Shown: piece after piece, positions 61,928 to 64,000 of the stretch
Layout of the letters: every line of letters begins with the position of its first letter
Numbering within the stretch: position 1 is the stretch's first letter
Source of the DNA: Sphingomonadales bacterium
GTDB taxonomy: Bacteria > Pseudomonadota > Alphaproteobacteria > Sphingomonadales > Sphingomonadaceae
Length of the DNA stretch: 64,000 nucleotides
NCBI GenBank assembly: GCA_025362295.1
Contig: JANYGX010000023.1
Coordinates: 40,624 to 104,623, forward strand
Direction: 5' to 3'
Translations under genes and position numbers: made by a program
Notes under the pieces: model-generated
Database searches by the model: none
Told to the model about the DNA's origin: nothing
Seen by the model: only the letters and a program-made list of their open reading frames with translations

Positions 61928-63538
61928 ATGGGCAACCAGCATAAAGTGATTAATAGCAACACCATGAACACCGACATCATCATCATCGGTTCAGGTGCCG
62001 CTGGCCTTACTGCCGCGCTTAACCTTGCGCCGCATTACAAAGTTCTGGTGCTGGCCAAAGGTGGGCTTTCAGATGGCTCAACGGCCTGGGCGCAGGGCGG
62101 CATTGCTGCGGTGCTGGAAGACGGCGACAGTTTCAACAGCCACATTGATGATACCATGGTGGCAGGGGCCGGGCTCAATAACCGTGCCGCTGTTGAAAAG
62201 GTTGTTGAACATGCGCCGGAGGCTATTGCGCGGCTGGCCGCCCTTGGTGTGCCGTTCAACGCTGAGGCTGATCATCTCCACCTCACTCGCGAAGGTGGGC
62301 ATTCGCACCGGCGCATTGTGCATGTCGATGACGCGACAGGCTGGGCCGTGCAGCAAGCGCTGGTGAAGGCAGCGGAGGCGCACCCCAATATCACGCTGAT
62401 AACGGACATGGTCGCCATTGACCTGATCACAGGCCGCCACTGCGAGCCATACTCAGGCGAAAGCCATGTCTGGGGTGTCTATGCCTTCAATCGCAAAACC
62501 AACCGGGTGGATGCGCTCACCGCGCGCGTCACCATTCTTGCCACTGGCGGTGCCGGCCGCACCTATCTGTTTTCCACCGCGCCGCGCGGTGCCACTGGCG
62601 ACGGGATCGCCATGGCGTGGCGCGCGGGTTGCCGGGTGAGCAACATGGAGATGAACCAGTTCCACCCGACGTGTTTATACAATCTTGAGGTCAAGAATTT
62701 CCTGATCACCGAGGCAGTGCGCGGCGAGGGCGGCATTCTGAAATTGCCAACCAACGGTCACCGCTTCATGCCCGACTTTGATGATCGTGCCGAGCTCGCG
62801 CCGCGCGATATTGTGGCGCGGGCGATTGACCACGAGATCAAGCGGCTGGGCCTCGACTATGTGCACCTCGATATCAGTCACAAGTCGGCAGCGTTCATCA
62901 AAGAGCATTTTCCAAACATATATGCACGCCTGCTGGACCTCGGCATCGACATCACCAAAGAACCAATTCCCGTTGTGCCTGCACAACATTATACGTGCGG
63001 CGGCGTGGTGATTGATCTTGATGGTCGCACGGATTTGCCCGGCCTTTATGCTGTTGGTGAAGTGAGCCAATCCGGATTGCACGGCGCCAACCGTCTGGCC
63101 TCGAATTCGCTGCTTGAATGTTTTGTGTTTGGCGAAGCCGCAGCGCAGCACATTCGCGCCAATTGGGATCGGTTGCCTGCACCACCGAAAATTCATGCTT
63201 GGGATGAAAGCCGCGTGACAGATTCGGATGAAGAGGTGATCGTCAAGCACAACTGGTCAGAGATTCGCCGCTTCATGTGGGACTATGTCGGCATCGTTCG
63301 TACCACCAAACGGCTGGAGCGCGCATCGCACCGAGTCGAATTGTTGCGGCGTGAGGTGGCGGACTATTACGGCAATTTCCGCGTCACACCGGATTTGATT
63401 GAACTGCGCAATTTGATTGAAGTGGCTGACCTCATCGTGCGCTCGGCTCTGGCACGTAAAGAAAGCCGGGGGTTGCATTACACGCTGGATTATCCAGATA
63501 TGCTGACCGAGGCTCGGGATACAGTGCTGATGCCGTAG
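61928..63538 (+). CDS. nadB: L-aspartate oxidase
   Basis: 536 residues (524 if translation starts at ATG 61964). First enzyme of de novo NAD synthesis, oxidising aspartate to iminoaspartate with FAD. The FAD motif is IIIGSGAAGLTAALNL, then GGLSDGSTAWAQGGIAAVL, LATGGAGRTYLFSTAPRGATGDGIAMAWRAG and QHYTCGGVVIDLDGRTDLPGLYAVGEVSQSGLHGANRLASNSLLECFVFG. nadA and nadC are not in the window. Three bases after the ABC gene. Confidence 0.95.
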   Translation: MGNQHKVINSNTMNTDIIIIGSGAAGLTAALNLAPHYKVLVLAKGGLSDGSTAWAQGGIAAVLEDGDSFNSHIDDTMVAGAGLNNRAAVEKVVEHAPEAIARLAALGVPFNAEADHLHLTREGGHSHRRIVHVDDATGWAVQQALVKAAEAHPNITLITDMVAIDLITGRHCEPYSGESHVWGVYAFNRKTNRVDALTARVTILATGGAGRTYLFSTAPRGATGDGIAMAWRAGCRVSNMEMNQFHPTCLYNLEVKNFLITEAVRGEGGILKLPTNGHRFMPDFDDRAELAPRDIVARAIDHEIKRLGLDYVHLDISHKSAAFIKEHFPNIYARLLDLGIDITKEPIPVVPAQHYTCGGVVIDLDGRTDLPGLYAVGEVSQSGLHGANRLASNSLLECFVFGEAAAQHIRANWDRLPAPPKIHAWDESRVTDSDEEVIVKHNWSEIRRFMWDYVGIVRTTKRLERASHRVELLRREVADYYGNFRVTPDLIELRNLIEVADLIVRSALARKESRGLHYTLDYPDMLTEARDTVLMP

Positions 63539-63574
63539 GCCTGAAACGGAGGCCACTTTACTTGCTTATAACAA

Positions 63575-64000
63575 ACACACTTCCCCCCTTGGTGCCGACA
63601 TGGGCGATTGAACTTTATAGCCTTAAAACAACCAGCGCCGGTGACTGTGCACGGTCAATGGAGCGTTTTTTGGTAGGGTCTTGGTCGTCATCGTGCTGAT
63701 GCTCCCCGCAACGTCGAGGGCAGCCTCGTGTGTAGTCGTCCCTCGGGCTGGTGGCGTGGGGAAGCTATGATGATCCCGGGAGCACCGGACTGGCACTTCG
63801 GGCTTACTTGAACCCTGCCATCGCAGGACCGTGCCGAAAGCGCAAAAACCATCATCACCACACGCCGCCAATACATCTAACCCCTTGACAAGGGCGGTAC
63901 AGGGCTTCCCGTGGCCGAGTGTGTCCGTGGTCACGGGAGAGTGAAAACTCTCCTGCACGGGTCCCGCGACCTCGATCGGCCCAACCCCCAGCCTCAAACA
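63575..64000 (+). mobile_element. Probable 5' part of a group II intron (runs off the window)
   Basis: 462 bases after nadB hold no convincing gene but much nested complementarity: CCCCGC with GCGTGGGG, CGAGGG with CCCTCG, CCTGC-CATC-GCAGG, GGCAC with GTGCC, and GGGAGAG-TGAAAA-CTCTCC near 63936-63954. The phrases around GGAGCACCGGACTGGCAC, AGGACCGTGCCGAAAG and GTCACGGGAGAGTGAAAACT resemble domain I-IV sequences of bacterial group II introns; the reverse transcriptase would lie beyond 64000. The exact 5' end is unclear (GTGCCGACA near 63591 is one option). Recognition is from memory of the family, not from alignment. Confidence 0.5.

Noticed and set aside
63623..63997. Minus-strand reading frame of 124 codons
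   Set aside because: It covers the highly structured stretch; the composition looks like translated RNA structure, and such false proteins are often predicted opposite group II introns.
63575..64000. RNase P RNA or tmRNA
   Set aside because: The GAGGAAAGTCC core of RNase P and a tRNA-like domain with a tag reading frame are not seen on either strand.

Overview
The window is a chromosomal segment of an alphaproteobacterium, most like Sphingomonadales in gene content. Lineage cues are a DUF2336 protein, a TIGR02300 protein, a HAD nucleotidase-dapD-dapE run, Coq7 for ubiquinone, a two-piece glycine dehydrogenase (gcvPA/gcvPB), and an arginine succinyltransferase operon that carries an M20 hydrolase. 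The assignment to an order is inference. Coding density is very high and many neighbouring genes overlap by ATGA, which suggests translational coupling. Most of the window is ordinary core genome. I see no CRISPR array, prophage or insertion sequence.

Layout. 1-9980: the end of pgk converges on an envelope and metabolic block on the minus strand (PBP1A, ndk, an MFS exporter, a DsbA-like protein, a BepA-like M48 protease, aroA). The plus-strand TIGR02300 gene, tRNA-Ala(GGC) and a terminator follow, then a DUF481 outer-membrane protein. 10142-13014: a GGDEF diguanylate cyclase paired with DUF2336. 13076-19087: lysine biosynthesis (dapD, dapE) coupled to a HAD nucleotidase, a YIP1 membrane protein, a maleylacetoacetate isomerase-like GST and a prolyl oligopeptidase. 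19098-23514: methyltransferase, PspF-like activator, YqaA, DsbB, Coq7 and a type 2 asparaginase in one coupled array.

23711-35902: tRNA-Trp(CCA)-secE-nusG-rplK-rplA-rplJ-rplL-rpoB-rpoC, with structured gaps before rplJ and rpoB and a hairpin after rpoC. 35927-44222: wecB (UDP-GlcNAc 2-epimerase), an APC permease, a radical SAM protein, thyA, and then a tight three-gene set of LuxR-type HTH, NfrB-like GT2 and NfrA-like TPR/barrel protein. In E. coli, NfrA, NfrB and WecB together make the secreted glycan recognised by phage N4, so this stretch is my best candidate for a little-described surface-polysaccharide system.

44219-57705: amino-acid catabolism, with putA (proline), an ast operon (arginine; M20 hydrolase, astA, astD, astB; no astC or astE here), and a gcvT-gcvH-gcvPA-gcvPB-msrA operon behind a tandem glycine riboswitch. 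57727-64000: polA with two small upstream genes, a lone ABC ATPase, nadB, and a strongly structured non-coding stretch that looks like the 5' part of a group II intron running off the end.
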